DNA from: Xenorhabdus bovienii SS-2004
GTDB lineage: Bacteria; Pseudomonadota; Gammaproteobacteria; Enterobacterales; Enterobacteriaceae
Length of the DNA stretch: 64,000 nt
Assembly (NCBI RefSeq): GCF_000027225.1
Contig: NC_013892.1
Location: 4,030,001-4,094,000 of the forward strand
Direction: 5' to 3'
Below are positions 14,349-26,111 of this stretch, piece after piece. Each line of letters opens with the position of its first letter. Position 1 is the first letter of the stretch. A program made the translations under genes and the position numbers. Under the pieces are notes generated by a model, which did not search any database, was not told where the DNA came from, and saw only the letters and a program-made list of their open reading frames with translations.

Positions 14349-14903
14349 ATGTCTACTGTTTTACGCCAATACTTAAATCTCTATCCACAGGTTGGTCAAA
14401 GAGTCATGTTAGATTCTTCTTCTATTGTGATTGGAGATGTCAGATTAGCGAATGATGTAAGTATTTGGCCCCTTGTGGTTATCCGTGGTGATGTAAATTA
14501 TGTTTCAATTGGTGCACGTACAAATATTCAGGATGGTTCCGTTTTGCATGTTACTCATAAATCACCTGATAATCCCGCTGGCTTCCCATTGATAATAGGA
14601 GAAGAGGTCACTGTTGGTCATAAAACGATGCTGCATGGCTGTAAGATTGGAAACCGAGTACTGGTTGGCATAGGTTCTATTCTACTTGATGGCGCTATTA
14701 TTGAAGATGATGTTGTTATTGGGGCGGGAACTCTTGTCCCTCCAGGAAAGAAATTAGAAAGCGGATATCTGTATATAGGCAGCCCCGCCAAACAAGTGAG
14801 AAAACTCAAACCTGAAGAACTGGAAGGGCTACTTTATTCCGCTAATAACTACACCTACTGGAAAGATAATTATTTAGCAGACACGTCAGAGGGCAAGGAG
14901 TAA
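14349..14903 (+). CDS. yrdA: Gamma-carbonic anhydrase family protein YrdA
   Basis: Left-handed beta-helix hexapeptide-repeat protein of the gamma-class carbonic anhydrase fold; its physiological role is not well established. The 184 residues show the repeated pattern GDVRLANDVSIWPLVVIRGD and zinc-ligand type histidines in VLHVTH, VTVGHKTMLHGC. ATG at 14349 after TTGAGG was chosen over the upstream in-frame start at 14220, because the product then matches E. coli YrdA length. The last 34 bases overlap convergent yrdB. Confidence 0.92.
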   Translation: MSTVLRQYLNLYPQVGQRVMLDSSSIVIGDVRLANDVSIWPLVVIRGDVNYVSIGARTNIQDGSVLHVTHKSPDNPAGFPLIIGEEVTVGHKTMLHGCKIGNRVLVGIGSILLDGAIIEDDVVIGAGTLVPPGKKLESGYLYIGSPAKQVRKLKPEELEGLLYSANNYTYWKDNYLADTSEGKE

Positions 14904-15139
14904 CGCCCAAATTGATCATCATGCCCACTCAAGATGGCGGCTTCAAATTTCTCTTCTAGATCCCAGCGATGTCGGTGAAATAAGTCCAGTGGGTGATGAT
15001 CTTTACCATAACGTTCAGCTAGCTCATCGGAACTAATCATACATTGTACCAATAACCCATCGACCATAGCTGGGAAAATCACTTTGCTTTCCATCTCATT
15101 CCATTCTTCACGATCAGGAAATTGAATAGCTTGATTCAT
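14870..15139 (-). CDS. yrdB: YrdB, DUF1488 family protein
   Basis: Small protein of unknown function, 89 residues, beginning [13 protein letters not shown], identical over this stretch to E. coli YrdB, with the conserved [13 protein letters not shown] motif. Its ATG overlaps the aroE stop by four bases (15136-15139), so it is the last gene of the dprA-yrdD-tsaC-aroE-yrdB run. The 3' end overlaps yrdA by 34 bases in opposite direction. Confidence 0.93.
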   Translation of the reverse strand: MNQAIQFPDREEWNEMESKVIFPAMVDGLLVQCMISSDELAERYGKDHHPLDLFHRHRWDLEEKFEAAILSGHDDQFGRYSLPSDVSAK

Positions 15140-15954
15140 GCGTGTAACTCTCGCCTCAAAGCGGTTAAAACTGATTCTATTTCAGGGAATACTCCATGCC
15201 ACAATTCAAAAGCATTCGCAGCTTGCCACACCAACATTCCTAATCCATCAGCCAAACGTGAAATACCATTTTGCCGGGCAAAATCAAGGAATGGAGTTAA
15301 TCCGTGTTGGTAATACATATCGTAACAAGCAATATCATTGCAAAAAATCAGCGGTGATACCTCAGGAATCTGCCCATCAATACCAGAAGCAGTCGCATTG
15401 ATGATGATATCGAAATCTGGGGAAAGAAGGGATTCCATTTCAATTGGCTGAATATCGCCCAATTGGGAAAATTTATCTGCAATTATCTGCGCACGCGCGA
15501 ATGTACGGTTCGTGATAGTGACGGCACATCCTAGTTCTAATAAAGGAGATAACACTCCTTTTGCTGCACCACCAGCCCCAATAATCAGAATATGCCGGCC
15601 CTTAGTAATGAAACCTAACCGCTGTAAATCTGCCAGTAACCCGACCCCATCAGTATTATCACCAAGGAGACGATTACCTTCAATCAATTTTAATGTGTTA
15701 ACCGCACCACTAATTCTTGCTCGCTCAGTCAATTCATCTGAGCGCTGATAAGCCCTTTCTTTAAAAGGTACAGTAATATTCGCTCCTAGACCGCCCCGTT
15801 CAAAAAAACGATCCAAAGTTTGTTCAAAATGTTCTATCGGAGCAAGCACCCGCCCATATAGATGATCAATCCCCGTCTGATCAGCAAATAATCGATGAAT
15901 GTAAGGAGATTTACTGTGTGCAATAGGGTTACCAAAAACCGCAAATTTATCCAT
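15136..15954 (-). CDS. aroE: Shikimate dehydrogenase (NADP+)
   Basis: Reduces 3-dehydroshikimate to shikimate in aromatic amino acid synthesis. 272 residues, the usual size. The shikimate-binding NPIAHSKSP motif is at residues 8-16, the catalytic lysine in [11 protein letters not shown] near residue 65, and the NADP loop in [10 protein letters not shown] near residue 125. It lies six bases after tsaC and overlaps yrdB by four bases, so the genes are probably cotranscribed. Confidence 0.97.
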   Translation of the reverse strand: MDKFAVFGNPIAHSKSPYIHRLFADQTGIDHLYGRVLAPIEHFEQTLDRFFERGGLGANITVPFKERAYQRSDELTERARISGAVNTLKLIEGNRLLGDNTDGVGLLADLQRLGFITKGRHILIIGAGGAAKGVLSPLLELGCAVTITNRTFARAQIIADKFSQLGDIQPIEMESLLSPDFDIIINATASGIDGQIPEVSPLIFCNDIACYDMYYQHGLTPFLDFARQNGISRLADGLGMLVWQAANAFELWHGVFPEIESVLTALRRELHA

Positions 15955-15960
15955 TATTCC

Positions 15961-16530
15961 CTACCCTTGTCGATATAATTTGCCGGTTAAGGCATCTCTG
16001 ATTTCTGATGGATTTTTACGTCCCCCTACTTCTCCTTCCAAAACAGGAACTCGGTTTCCAAATTGTTGACGAACTTCTTCCGCACTCCGACATGGCTCTA
16101 GTCCGCTTAAATTTGCACTTGTCGATACAAGGGCTTTCCCATAAAAAGAGCATAATTGTTTAACCAGAGGATGATCTGTGACCCGAACCGCCAGTGTTGA
16201 AAATTGCCCTGTTAACCATTTTGGTGTCGTCGTTTTCGCTGGTATTACCCATGTCACGGGACCAGGCCAAAATGAAAATACTGTTTCTTTCTGTATATCA
16301 TTAAGTTGCTCATCATCAATATAAAGGCATAACCTTTCATAGCTATCAGCAATGAGAATTAGCCCTTTTTCCCACGGTCGATTTTTCAGCGATAATAATT
16401 CGTTCACTGCTTTCTCGCTGTCAGGATCACAACCCAATCCAAAAACGGCCTCTGTCGGATAAGCAATCACTTTTTCTTCTTTTAACGCAGTGATAATCAC
16501 ATCAAATGCAGGTGAGACTTTGTTACTCAT
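15961..16530 (-). CDS. tsaC: Threonylcarbamoyl-AMP synthase TsaC
   Basis: Makes L-threonylcarbamoyl-AMP from threonine, bicarbonate and ATP for the t6A37 modification of ANN-reading tRNAs. The 189 residues form one YrdC/Sua5 domain with [16 protein letters not shown], a KNRPWEKGL motif and [13 protein letters not shown] at 16530 ([10 protein letters not shown]) gives the E. coli-like length. The longer start at 16581 adds 17 residues lying inside yrdD and without support. It overlaps the yrdD 3' end by eight bases. Confidence 0.95.
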   Translation of the reverse strand: MSNKVSPAFDVIITALKEEKVIAYPTEAVFGLGCDPDSEKAVNELLSLKNRPWEKGLILIADSYERLCLYIDDEQLNDIQKETVFSFWPGPVTWVIPAKTTTPKWLTGQFSTLAVRVTDHPLVKQLCSFYGKALVSTSANLSGLEPCRSAEEVRQQFGNRVPVLEGEVGGRKNPSEIRDALTGKLYRQG

Positions 16531-17083
16531 TATATTTCTCAATTTCATTGATTTGCGGCTTGCTACACAGTTTACTGGCACAAAACAACTTTACGCCTTG
16601 AGCCGTTCTCTTTTCTATTAACAATGGGTAATGGCAGAAAAGACATTCTCCGGATACCGGCTTATTGTTAAGTACAAACTGACACTCTGGGTATCGGTTG
16701 CAGGCATGAAATGTTTTACCAAAACGTGACTTACGCTGGAATAATTTTCCTTGTTGACATTGGGGGCAATTAATCGATGTGTCATCGGGTTTATCGATCA
16801 ATTCTGTGTGTTCACATTCAGGATAATGACTGCAACCAATGAACATGCCATAACGTCCTTGTCGCAAAACCAGAGTAAAGCCACACTTCGGGCAAACTTG
16901 CCCATCCAATTCTTTAACAATATGTCCATCTCCTTGAGTCTTTAGAGGACGAACGTAATGGCATGATGGATAGCTGGAACACGCATAAAATAAACCATGA
17001 GTTCCATTACGGATCACTAATTCAGCGCCACACTCAGGGCAATGTTCTGTTTCTTTTATCTCAAAGGGAACTTTCTTAGACAT
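16523..17083 (-). CDS. yrdD: YrdD, topoisomerase-type C4 zinc-ribbon protein
   Basis: 186 residues made of tandem zinc-binding modules like those at the C-terminus of topoisomerase I. Cysteine pairs recur: CPECGAEL with [15 protein letters not shown] with CSHYPEC, CPQCQQG with CNRYPEC, and a last CLFCHYPL with CASKLC. The DNA-binding role is inferred from the family; the cellular job is unknown. In E. coli smg lies between dprA and this gene; here the gap to dprA is only 57 bases and smg is absent. Confidence 0.93.
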   Translation of the reverse strand: MSKKVPFEIKETEHCPECGAELVIRNGTHGLFYACSSYPSCHYVRPLKTQGDGHIVKELDGQVCPKCGFTLVLRQGRYGMFIGCSHYPECEHTELIDKPDDTSINCPQCQQGKLFQRKSRFGKTFHACNRYPECQFVLNNKPVSGECLFCHYPLLIEKRTAQGVKLFCASKLCSKPQINEIEKYNE

Positions 17084-17140
17084 ATCTCACTCGTTGAATC
17101 ACAGCCACAATAATGTTGGAAAAAGTATAAATTAAACAGA

Positions 17141-18217
17141 TCAATTTACCCGAATATAGCCACCAGCAACAACGGCGACTTTTCCCATGAGTTCCAGCTC
17201 CAAAAGTCTAGTCATGACTTCTGTGACAGGAAGACAAGAGCGTTGAGCAATCACATCAACTGGAGTAACTTCGTGACTTACGTTAACCAGCACATCAGCA
17301 AATGGCAACTCTATTTGGTCAACTTGCACGCGTTCTTCTTTTTCTATATTCAACCATCGAAACGCGCCATTAATATGTTCCATTATATCCGTTGGATTCA
17401 CTGCCAAATAAGCCCCCTGCTTTATCAACCAATGATTGCCCTCACTTGAAGGAGTGCCTAATGCACCAGGTAATGCAAAAATATCTCGCCCCTGTTCAAG
17501 CGCACAACGCGCTGTAATCAACGAACCACTCTTTTCATAAGCTTCTACAATAAGAAGAGCGAGACTCAAGCCACTAATGATCCGATTGCGCCTTGGAAAA
17601 TTTTTAGCTTTAGGTGGCATTTCAGGGAAAAACTCAGAAACTAATGCACCATTTTCTTCAATAAACCGCGCCAGAGAGTCATGCCGATAGGGATAAATTT
17701 TTTCAAGCCCACTGCCAAGTACAGCAATGGTTTTTCCGCCAGCACTAAGCGCTGCCTGATGGCAAATCCCATCAATACCGATTGCCAACCCACTGGTTAT
17801 CACAACTCCATTTTTCGCTAATTCACCAGCAAAGATTTTCCCCCATTTCTCACCATAAAAACTTGCTGACCTACTACCCACCATTGCCACCTGCTTTTGG
17901 GATAACACAGTTACATCCCCTGACACAAAAAGCATAAGTGGAGGAGAGTGTATCTGTTTTAATAAAGGTGGGTATGCGGGATGAGAGAAGGTCAACAAAT
18001 GGTTGCCCGGCCGCTCCAACCACGTAAAGCAAATAGCCAGCTCAGTAGAGTTAGCCTTAGTAAACTGTAAACACTGTGTGGGAGACAAACCACACGCCTT
18101 AAGTTCATTATTACTATAGTTTTGAGTTCTCAATAGATGTTCTATAATAGACACAGCTTTAATCGTTGAAAGATGGGAAACCATCTTCATTCGCAACCAT
18201 ATTTCCATCTCTTTCAT
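17141..18217 (-). CDS. dprA: DprA/Smf DNA-processing protein
   Basis: Binds single-stranded DNA and loads RecA during natural transformation in competent bacteria; role in enterics is unclear. 358 residues. The Rossmann-like core has VGSRSASFYGEKWG, SGLAIGIDGICHQAAL and FPRRNRIISGLSLALLIVE. A C-terminal winged-helix domain is seen in TPVDVIAQRSCLPVTEVMTR. It is divergent from def, with 132 bases between them for both promoters. Confidence 0.96.
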   Translation of the reverse strand: MKEMEIWLRMKMVSHLSTIKAVSIIEHLLRTQNYSNNELKACGLSPTQCLQFTKANSTELAICFTWLERPGNHLLTFSHPAYPPLLKQIHSPPLMLFVSGDVTVLSQKQVAMVGSRSASFYGEKWGKIFAGELAKNGVVITSGLAIGIDGICHQAALSAGGKTIAVLGSGLEKIYPYRHDSLARFIEENGALVSEFFPEMPPKAKNFPRRNRIISGLSLALLIVEAYEKSGSLITARCALEQGRDIFALPGALGTPSSEGNHWLIKQGAYLAVNPTDIMEHINGAFRWLNIEKEERVQVDQIELPFADVLVNVSHEVTPVDVIAQRSCLPVTEVMTRLLELELMGKVAVVAGGYIRVN

Positions 18218-18349
18218 AATGTCATCCTGACCTGATTGATAACTTGACTGGCCTTGATTAATTTATGGTCGATACTGTCAATCTAAATAGGAAATGTCTA
18301 GAATAGGCACAAATTATCACTCACTTCTTGGATACAGATCTAAACATAT

Positions 18350-18862
18350 ATGTCAGTTTTACAAGTATTACATTACCCAGACGAGCGACTTCGCACAATT
18401 GCAAAGCCAGTTGAAAAAGTCGATGCAGGAATTCAGAGCATCATTGATGATATGTTCGAAACAATGTATGCAGAAGAAGGTATCGGTTTAGCTGCAACAC
18501 AAGTCGATATTCATCAGCGAATTATAGTCATTGATGTCTCTGAGAATCGTGATCAACGCCTTGTCCTCATCAACCCCGAATTGATGAATGAAGTTGGTGC
18601 AACAGGAATTGAGGAAGGATGTTTATCTGTCCCTGAACAACGCGCATTTGTACCACGTTTTGAGCAAGTAAAAATTAAAGCTTTAGATTATCACGGGCAG
18701 CAGTTTGAGTTGGAAGCTGACGACCTGCTAGCAATCTGTATTCAACATGAAATGGATCATCTGGTAGGTAAACTTTTTATCGATTATCTGTCACCATTGA
18801 AACGCCAGCGTATTCGCCAGAAAGTTGAAAAAATTGACCGTCTGAGAGCTAAAGAAAAATAA
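18350..18862 (+). CDS. def: Peptide deformylase
   Basis: Removes the formyl group from the N-terminal methionine of nascent proteins. 170 residues with the three signature motifs: GIGLAATQ near residue 46, EGCLSVP near 90, and the metal-binding QHEMDH near 132. ATG at 18350 begins [14 protein letters not shown], matching the family, although no strong Shine-Dalgarno is seen. It is 24 bases before fmt, so the formyl-adding and formyl-removing enzymes are coexpressed. Confidence 0.98.
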   Translation: MSVLQVLHYPDERLRTIAKPVEKVDAGIQSIIDDMFETMYAEEGIGLAATQVDIHQRIIVIDVSENRDQRLVLINPELMNEVGATGIEEGCLSVPEQRAFVPRFEQVKIKALDYHGQQFELEADDLLAICIQHEMDHLVGKLFIDYLSPLKRQRIRQKVEKIDRLRAKEK

Positions 18863-18886
18863 ACTTTATCATTACAGGAAATAACA

Positions 18887-19834
18887 GTGTCTGATTCTTT
18901 ACGTATTATTTTTGCCGGAAATCCTGATTTCGCGGTTCACCATTTGGCTGCTTTATTAAAATCTCAACATCAAGTTGTCGGAGTTCTCACCCGACCAGAC
19001 AAACCGGCAGGAAGAGGTAAAAAACTGACACCAAGTCCTGTAAAAGCATTGGCTGAAGAACATAGTATTTCTGTTTTCCAGCCAAAAACCTTACGCACAG
19101 AAGAAAGCCAGCAATGGATCATGCATCAGCAGGCAGATATTATGATCGTTGTTGCGTATGGCCTGATTCTGCCTCAAGCCGTTCTGGACATACCACGCTT
19201 AGGATGCCTGAATGTCCATGGTTCTTTGTTACCACGCTGGCGTGGCGCCGCTCCGATTCAGCGTGCAATCTGGGCGGGAGATCAAGAAACTGGCATAACA
19301 ATTATGCAAATGGATGCTGGTCTTGATACCGGTAATATGCTACTAAAAGCAGCTTGCCCAATTACAAATCAAGATACCAGCTCCAGCCTGTATGAAAAAC
19401 TTGCCAATATTGGTCCTGATGCATTACTTAACACATTAGATCTGATAATATTAGGAAATTGCCAACCAAGCATTCAGGATGGTACTTTAGCAACTTACGC
19501 TGAAAAACTCAGTAAAGATGAAGCCAAAATGGACTGGCATTTACCTGCCATTCAGCTTGAACGTTGTGTCCGCTCATTTAACCCATGGCCGATGAGCTTC
19601 TTTCTCATTGATGAATACCCCATTAAGGTATGGCACGCTGAAGCCATTGCTGAACAAACTACTCACTCCCCTGGAACCATCATTAAGGCAGATAAGAAAG
19701 GTATTCAAATTGCAACCTCTGATGGAATATTAAATATCACACAATTGCAAGCATCAGGTAAGAAAGCAATGCCAGCCGCCGATTTCTTAAACTCAAAACG
19801 TGATTGGTTTACACCGGGTAACAAAATCAAATGA
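18887..19834 (+). CDS. fmt: Methionyl-tRNA formyltransferase
   Basis: Transfers a formyl group from 10-formyl-THF to Met-tRNAfMet for translation initiation. 315 residues, with the N-terminal formyltransferase domain ([29 protein letters not shown] holding the catalytic Asn and His) and a C-terminal OB-like domain. The start is GTG at 18887, seven bases after AGGA. It follows def closely. Two hairpins with T runs stand between it and rsmB. Confidence 0.98.
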   Translation: MSDSLRIIFAGNPDFAVHHLAALLKSQHQVVGVLTRPDKPAGRGKKLTPSPVKALAEEHSISVFQPKTLRTEESQQWIMHQQADIMIVVAYGLILPQAVLDIPRLGCLNVHGSLLPRWRGAAPIQRAIWAGDQETGITIMQMDAGLDTGNMLLKAACPITNQDTSSSLYEKLANIGPDALLNTLDLIILGNCQPSIQDGTLATYAEKLSKDEAKMDWHLPAIQLERCVRSFNPWPMSFFLIDEYPIKVWHAEAIAEQTTHSPGTIIKADKKGIQIATSDGILNITQLQASGKKAMPAADFLNSKRDWFTPGNKIK

Positions 19835-19843
19835 AATTAATTT

Positions 19844-19881
19844 GCCTGTATACTCTGAGCATACGGGCGTCTTCCTTTTTA
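19844..19881 (+). terminator. Terminator-like hairpin 1 after fmt
   Basis: GCCTGTAT pairs with ATACGGGC (one G-U) around a nine-base loop at 19844-19868; CTTCCTTTTTAT follows. It starts ten bases after the fmt stop and is plausible as an intrinsic terminator. Confidence 0.55.
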
Positions 19882-19885
19882 TAAT

Positions 19886-19908
19886 GCTGACAACCGTCAG
19901 CTTTTTTT
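19886..19908 (+). terminator. Terminator-like hairpin 2 just before rsmB
   Basis: GCTGAC AACC GTCAGC followed by seven T residues (19902-19908) is a textbook intrinsic terminator. It ends nine bases before the rsmB ATG, in the place where a ribosome binding site should be, and could act as an attenuator for rsmB-trkA. Confidence 0.75.
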
Positions 19909-19917
19909 GACCATATC

Positions 19918-21204
19918 ATGAAAAATACATATAACCTGCGAAACATCGCCGCAAAAGCGATCCATCAAGTACTGGAACAAGGGCAGTCACTCAGCACTGT
20001 TATTCCTGAACTCCAACAAAGAGTTTCTGACAAAGATAAAGCTCTTCTCCAAGAACTCTGTTTTGGCGTAATAAGGGTATTACCTCAACTAGAATGGTTC
20101 ATTGGTCAGTTGATGGCAAAGCCATTGAAAGGCAAACAACGCATTTTTCACTATCTAATCATGGTTGGAATCTATCAGCTCACTTATACTCGTATACCTG
20201 CACATGCAGCGCTTGCCGAAACCGTCAATGGCGCGATCAGTTTAAAACGTCCGCAATTAAAAGGCTTAATTAATGGCGTTCTCCGCCAATTTCAGCGCCA
20301 ACAACAGACATTAGTCGAGCAAGTTAATAATGTCAGCTGCCATTTACATCCCAAATGGCTGTTAGATCATATTCAAAAAGCCTATCCACAGGACTGGCAA
20401 AAGATTATTGACGCAAATAATCAAAAACCTCCCATGTGGTTACGAGTTAATCAGCGCTATCATAGTGCTAATCAATATCTAGCTCTGTTGCAAGAAGCTA
20501 ATATAGACGCAGAGCTAGATGAAAATCATCCCAGCGCTATTCGCTTGCTAAATCCTTGCCCTGTTAACACTCTACCCGGATTCGATCAAGGATGGGTGAC
20601 TATTCAAGATCGCTCTGCTCAAGGGTGTGCTGAATTATTAACGCCATGTGACGGAGAATCTATACTGGATCTGTGTGCTGCCCCTGGAGGAAAAACCACC
20701 CATATCCTTGAGATAGCGCCAAAGTCAAAAGTACTTGCCGTCGATATTGATGAACAGAGAATTAAACGAGTGAAAGAAAATTTACAGCGCCTTAATTTGC
20801 ATGCTGTCGTCAAAACAGGTGATGGACGTTTTCCACATGAATGGGCAACAGGGGAACAGTTCGATCGCATTCTTCTTGATGCACCATGCTCAGCAACAGG
20901 TGTTATTCGTCGTCACCCTGACATAAAATGGCTGCGTCGAAATGAAGATATTGACCAATTGGTTACGCTACAAACTGAAATCCTTGATGCCATTTGGCCA
21001 TATTTAAAGAAACATGGCACTCTGGTTTATGCAACCTGCTCCATTTTACCTCATGAAAATAGCCAACAAATAAAAGCATTCTTAGGACGCCACACAGATG
21101 CTGCATTATCAGATACAGGCACGCTTGACAAACCAGGGATACAAATTATTCCTGAAACAACAGGTGGTGACGGCTTCTTTTATGCCCGACTAACTAAGTA
21201 TTGA
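19918..21204 (+). CDS. rsmB: 16S rRNA m5C967 methyltransferase RsmB
   Basis: Methylates C967 of 16S rRNA using SAM. 428 residues: an N-terminal NusB-like RNA-binding domain, then a Rossmann methyltransferase with [14 protein letters not shown] (SAM site) near residue 255, and the two catalytic-region cysteines in [15 protein letters not shown] and [14 protein letters not shown] at 19918 ([16 protein letters not shown]) aligns with E. coli RsmB. There is no recognisable Shine-Dalgarno because the bases before it are a terminator T run. It precedes trkA by 98 bases. Confidence 0.97.
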   Translation: MKNTYNLRNIAAKAIHQVLEQGQSLSTVIPELQQRVSDKDKALLQELCFGVIRVLPQLEWFIGQLMAKPLKGKQRIFHYLIMVGIYQLTYTRIPAHAALAETVNGAISLKRPQLKGLINGVLRQFQRQQQTLVEQVNNVSCHLHPKWLLDHIQKAYPQDWQKIIDANNQKPPMWLRVNQRYHSANQYLALLQEANIDAELDENHPSAIRLLNPCPVNTLPGFDQGWVTIQDRSAQGCAELLTPCDGESILDLCAAPGGKTTHILEIAPKSKVLAVDIDEQRIKRVKENLQRLNLHAVVKTGDGRFPHEWATGEQFDRILLDAPCSATGVIRRHPDIKWLRRNEDIDQLVTLQTEILDAIWPYLKKHGTLVYATCSILPHENSQQIKAFLGRHTDAALSDTGTLDKPGIQIIPETTGGDGFFYARLTKY

Positions 21205-21302
21205 CGTATCTTCCTCGTCAAAATATCGGATCAGCAGGGATTTTGTGACTTTACTAAAATATCAAAAAATAGGAATACAGCTTCTAACACGAAGAGAATA
21301 CT

Positions 21303-22679
21303 ATGAAAATAATTATTCTGGGTGCTGGTCAGGTTGGTGGAACATTAGCTGAAAATTTGGTTGATGAAAATAATGATATTACTGTCGTTGATACCGATAC
21401 TGATCGCTTACGCCAGTTACAGGACAAATTCGATCTACGGGTTGTAAATGGTCACGGCTCCCACCCCAGAGTATTGAGGGAAGCAGGTGCAGAAGATGCC
21501 GATATGTTGGTAGCCGTCACAAATTCAGATGAAACCAACATGATTGCGTGCCAGATCGCTTACTCCTTATTTAATACCCCCAATAAAGTCGCTCGGATAC
21601 GTTCATCAGAATATATCTATGAATCAGAGAAATTATTTCAACCCAATGATATCCCTATTGATTATCTGATATCTCCTGAGCAATTGGTTATTGATTACAT
21701 CTATAAATTAATTCAATACCCCGGAGCATTACAAGTTGTCAATTTTGCGGAAGGCCGTGTCAGTATCGTCGCGGTCAAAGCCTACTATGGGGGTTCACTA
21801 GTGGGTAATGCATTATCCTCGCTTCGAGAGCATATGCCACATATCGATAGCAAAGTTGCTGCAATATTTCGTCAAGACCGCCCGATCAGGCCACAAGGCT
21901 CCACAATTATTGAAGCGGGAGATGAAGTATTTTTTGTTGCCGCATCACAACATATCAGAGCGGTGATGAGTGAATTACAACGCCTTGAAAAACCATATAA
22001 ACGTCTCATGATTGTTGGAGGTGGGAACGTCGGTGCAGGTTTAGCGCTGCGACTTGAGAAAGATTACAGCGTCAAGCTGATTGAACATAATCAAGAAAGA
22101 GCTACAAAGCTAGCAGAGCTCTTGCACGATACTATCGTTTTCTACGGTGATGCCTCTGATCAAGAGCTTCTGTCAGAAGAACATATTGAACAAGTCGATG
22201 TTTTCATTGCATTAACTAACGATGACGAAGCCAACATTATGTCAGCCATGCTTGCAAAACGAATGGGAGCCAAAAAAGCGATGGTTCTTATTCAACGCAG
22301 TGCATATGTTGATTTAGTACAAGGTGGTGTTATTGATATCGCCATCTCACCTCAGCAAGCTACCATTTCTGCATTACTTGGCCATGTCCGTAAAGCAGAT
22401 ATCGTCAGTGTATCTTCATTAAGAAGGGGAGTAGCCGAAGCTATTGAAGCCATAGCACATGGTGACGAGCATACTTCCAAAGTAGTTGGACGCAAGATTG
22501 GTGATATTAGACTACCACCAGGCACGATAATTGGCGCAATTGTCCGCGGTGAAGAAGTAATCATTGCCAATGATTACAGCATCATCCAACAAGGCGACCA
22601 TGTAATCATGTTTATTACCGATAAAAAATTTGTTCCTGAAGTGGAAAAACTATTCCAGCCGAGCCCTTTTTTCCTGTAA
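21303..22679 (+). CDS. trkA: Trk potassium uptake regulator TrkA
   Basis: Cytoplasmic NAD(H)-binding gating subunit of the TrkG/TrkH potassium channels. 458 residues containing two TrkA-N/TrkA-C (RCK) units: [13 protein letters not shown] near residue 7 and [13 protein letters not shown] near residue 240. The start is preceded by GAAGAG. In E. coli mscL follows; here the next gene is convergent arfA only 46 bases away. Confidence 0.98.
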   Translation: MKIIILGAGQVGGTLAENLVDENNDITVVDTDTDRLRQLQDKFDLRVVNGHGSHPRVLREAGAEDADMLVAVTNSDETNMIACQIAYSLFNTPNKVARIRSSEYIYESEKLFQPNDIPIDYLISPEQLVIDYIYKLIQYPGALQVVNFAEGRVSIVAVKAYYGGSLVGNALSSLREHMPHIDSKVAAIFRQDRPIRPQGSTIIEAGDEVFFVAASQHIRAVMSELQRLEKPYKRLMIVGGGNVGAGLALRLEKDYSVKLIEHNQERATKLAELLHDTIVFYGDASDQELLSEEHIEQVDVFIALTNDDEANIMSAMLAKRMGAKKAMVLIQRSAYVDLVQGGVIDIAISPQQATISALLGHVRKADIVSVSSLRRGVAEAIEAIAHGDEHTSKVVGRKIGDIRLPPGTIIGAIVRGEEVIIANDYSIIQQGDHVIMFITDKKFVPEVEKLFQPSPFFL

Positions 22680-22725
22680 GAAACACCTGCTTTGCTAAAT
22701 CAGATAATACTTCCCGCTCAATAAA

Positions 22726-22926
22726 TTAGAAGGCCAATGATAACAACTTGAAAAAATTATCATCATTGGCCTCCCAACCACTACTTTTGCCATGTTTTTC
22801 TTTACGACTATAACTTCCTTTACCCTTTTTGTTTGCTTCTACTCTCTGCCTAAATAAAGGGTCGTGCAACAGTGCCTCTATAGCATTATCTTTGATGACG
22901 CCTTTTTTATGGCGGTATGTCGTCAT
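22726..22926 (-). CDS. arfA: Alternative ribosome-rescue factor A
   Basis: Recruits RF2 to ribosomes stalled on mRNAs without a stop codon when trans-translation fails. 66 residues from ATG at 22926 ([20 protein letters not shown]), with the conserved [10 protein letters not shown] and KGKGSY motifs. GAGGA lies five bases before this ATG; the upstream in-frame ATG would place that Shine-Dalgarno inside the gene. The last 15 or so codons form a strong hairpin, as in E. coli. Confidence 0.95.
   Translation of the reverse strand: MTTYRHKKGVIKDNAIEALLHDPLFRQRVEANKKGKGSYSRKEKHGKSSGWEANDDNFFKLLSLAF
22732..22771 (-). terminator. Hairpin inside the 3' end of arfA
   Basis: GGCCAATGAT (22732-22741) pairs perfectly with ATCATTGGCC (22762-22771), within the coding region before the arfA stop. 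In E. coli a similar intragenic stem-loop causes termination or RNase III cleavage, so that ArfA is normally made from a nonstop mRNA and removed by tmRNA. The same hairpin may serve as the 3' boundary of trkA. Confidence 0.8.
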
Positions 22927-23001
22927 AATGTCCTCTAATGACATTCAATTGGTTAATGATTGAGCAATCATACTCTCAGCACCCGAAATAATAAAGAAAA
23001 A

Positions 23002-23415
23002 TTATTTATTAGTTGCTCCTTCTTCCAAAATTTCCAATATGGAACAATATGTGCTGGTATGCGCACTACCACAACATGCATCACTCAACATTTTTAAAGA
23101 ATTGCGCATTTTTTGCATTTCCAATAATTTATCTTCGACCTCCTGTAATCTAGAATCAACAATTTGTTTCGATTCTTGACATGTATGATGCTCAGGATCA
23201 ACACGAATAGACAGTAACTCTACAATCGCTTCCAGTGTAAAACCCGATTGTTTTGCATAACGAATAAAACGTAATCGTTGTAAATCCTGTTCGGTATAAA
23301 GTCTATAACCGCCTTCTGTTCTTTCCTCATGAGCCATCAAACCTTGTTTTTCATAAAAACGAATAGTATCAGGCGTGACACTCGCTAATTTAGCCAACTG
23401 ACCAATGCGATACAT
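23002..23415 (-). CDS. zntR: Zn(II)-responsive MerR-family regulator ZntR
   Basis: Activates the zinc exporter gene zntA when zinc is in excess. 137 residues with an N-terminal MerR helix-turn-helix (YRIGQLAKLASVTPDTIRFYE), a coiled-coil dimer helix, and the metal-binding residues in HHTCQESK and DACCGSAHTSTYC (equivalents of C79, C114, C115, H119 and C124). It is next to arfA as in E. coli, but yhdN, which usually lies before rplQ, is missing. Confidence 0.95.
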   Translation of the reverse strand: MYRIGQLAKLASVTPDTIRFYEKQGLMAHEERTEGGYRLYTEQDLQRLRFIRYAKQSGFTLEAIVELLSIRVDPEHHTCQESKQIVDSRLQEVEDKLLEMQKMRNSLKMLSDACCGSAHTSTYCSILEILEEGATNK

Positions 23416-23552
23416 AGTGAATCACCTAACAAATAGGAAATAAGTTCAATACTATCAGAATAGGTTAAGAGAGCACCAGCACAGGTGAAATTTGCAGATT
23501 AACTTGTAGAAAACAAGATAGATAATTATTGGAAGGAAAAATAAAGAGCAAT

Positions 23553-23580
23553 AAAAAACCGGGTGTTATCCCGGTTTTTT
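23553..23580 (-). terminator. Terminator of the alpha operon
   Basis: AAAAAACCGGG TGTTAT CCCGGTTTTTT is a perfect inverted repeat 13 bases after the rplQ stop, with T6 on the minus strand. By symmetry it could also work on the plus strand. Confidence 0.92.
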
Positions 23581-23593
23581 ATGCTTCTACAGA

Positions 23594-24010
<417 letters not shown>

Positions 24011-24026
24011 TTAACCTGTGATCAAG

Positions 24027-25016
24027 TTATTCATCAGCAATACTTGCTGGTGGCCAGTTTTCCAGACGCATGCCCAGAGAAAGTCCACGCGAAGCCAGTA
24101 CGTCTTTAATCTCAGTAAGAGATTTTTTACCCAGATTAGGTGTCTTAAGTAACTCAACCTCGGTACGCTGTACCAGATCACCGATGTAGTGGATAGCTTC
24201 TGCCTTAAGGCAGTTAGCAGAGCGGACAGTCAATTCCAGATCGTCAACAGGGCGCAGCAGGATCGGATCAAACTCTGGCTTCTCTTCTTTAACTTCTGGT
24301 TGACGTACATCACGTAAATCAACAAAAGCTTCCAGTTGTTCGGCCAGAATGGTAGCTGCACGGCGAATCGCCTCTTCAGGATCGATTGTGCCGTTAGTCT
24401 CCATTTCGATAACCAGCTTATCCAAGTCAGTACGCTGTTCTACACGAGCTGCTTCAACATTGTAGGCAATACGCTCTACTGGGCTATAGCAAGCATCTAC
24501 TAACAAACGACCGATAGGGCGCTCATCTTCTTCCGAATGAATTCGGGCAGAAGCCGGCACATAACCACGACCGCGCTGAACTTTAATACGCATGCTAATG
24601 GAAGCACTTCCGTCAGTCAGATGGCAGATTACGTGCTGCGGCTTGACGATTTCAACATCACCATCATGGATGATGTCGGCTGCAGTCACAGGGCCAATGC
24701 CAGATTTATTCAAGGTAAGGATAACTTCATCTTTACCCTGAACTTTCACCGCTAGCCCTTTCAGATTGAGGAGAATCTCCAGGATATCTTCCTGTACGCC
24801 TTCTTTGGTGCTGTACTCATGCAGTACACCATCAATCTCAACCTCAGTCACCGCACAACCCGGCATAGACGAAAGCAGAATACGGCGCAGTGCGTTGCCA
24901 AGAGTATGGCCAAAGCCACGCTCTAATGGCTCAAGGGTCACCTTGGCGTGCGTCGAACTGACTTGCTCGATATCTACCAGGCGCGGTTTTAGAAACTCTG
25001 TCACAGAACCCTGCAT
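24027..25016 (-). CDS. rpoA: RNA polymerase alpha subunit
   Basis: Alpha dimerises to start polymerase assembly. Its C-terminal domain binds UP elements and activators. 329 residues, equal to E. coli. The N-terminal assembly domain carries [20 protein letters not shown]. The C-terminal domain (from about residue 250) keeps [17 protein letters not shown] with the DNA-contacting arginine at its start. It sits between rpsD and rplQ in the alpha operon. Confidence 0.99.
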
Positions 25017-25041
25017 TGTGTCCTCTCTTTGGTGCTAAGCT

Positions 25042-25680
<639 letters not shown>

Positions 25681-25706
25681 CTAAAAACGAAGACGTCTTA
25701 TTAAAC

Positions 25707-26099
<393 letters not shown>

Positions 26100-26111
26100 T
26101 CAATACCCCGA

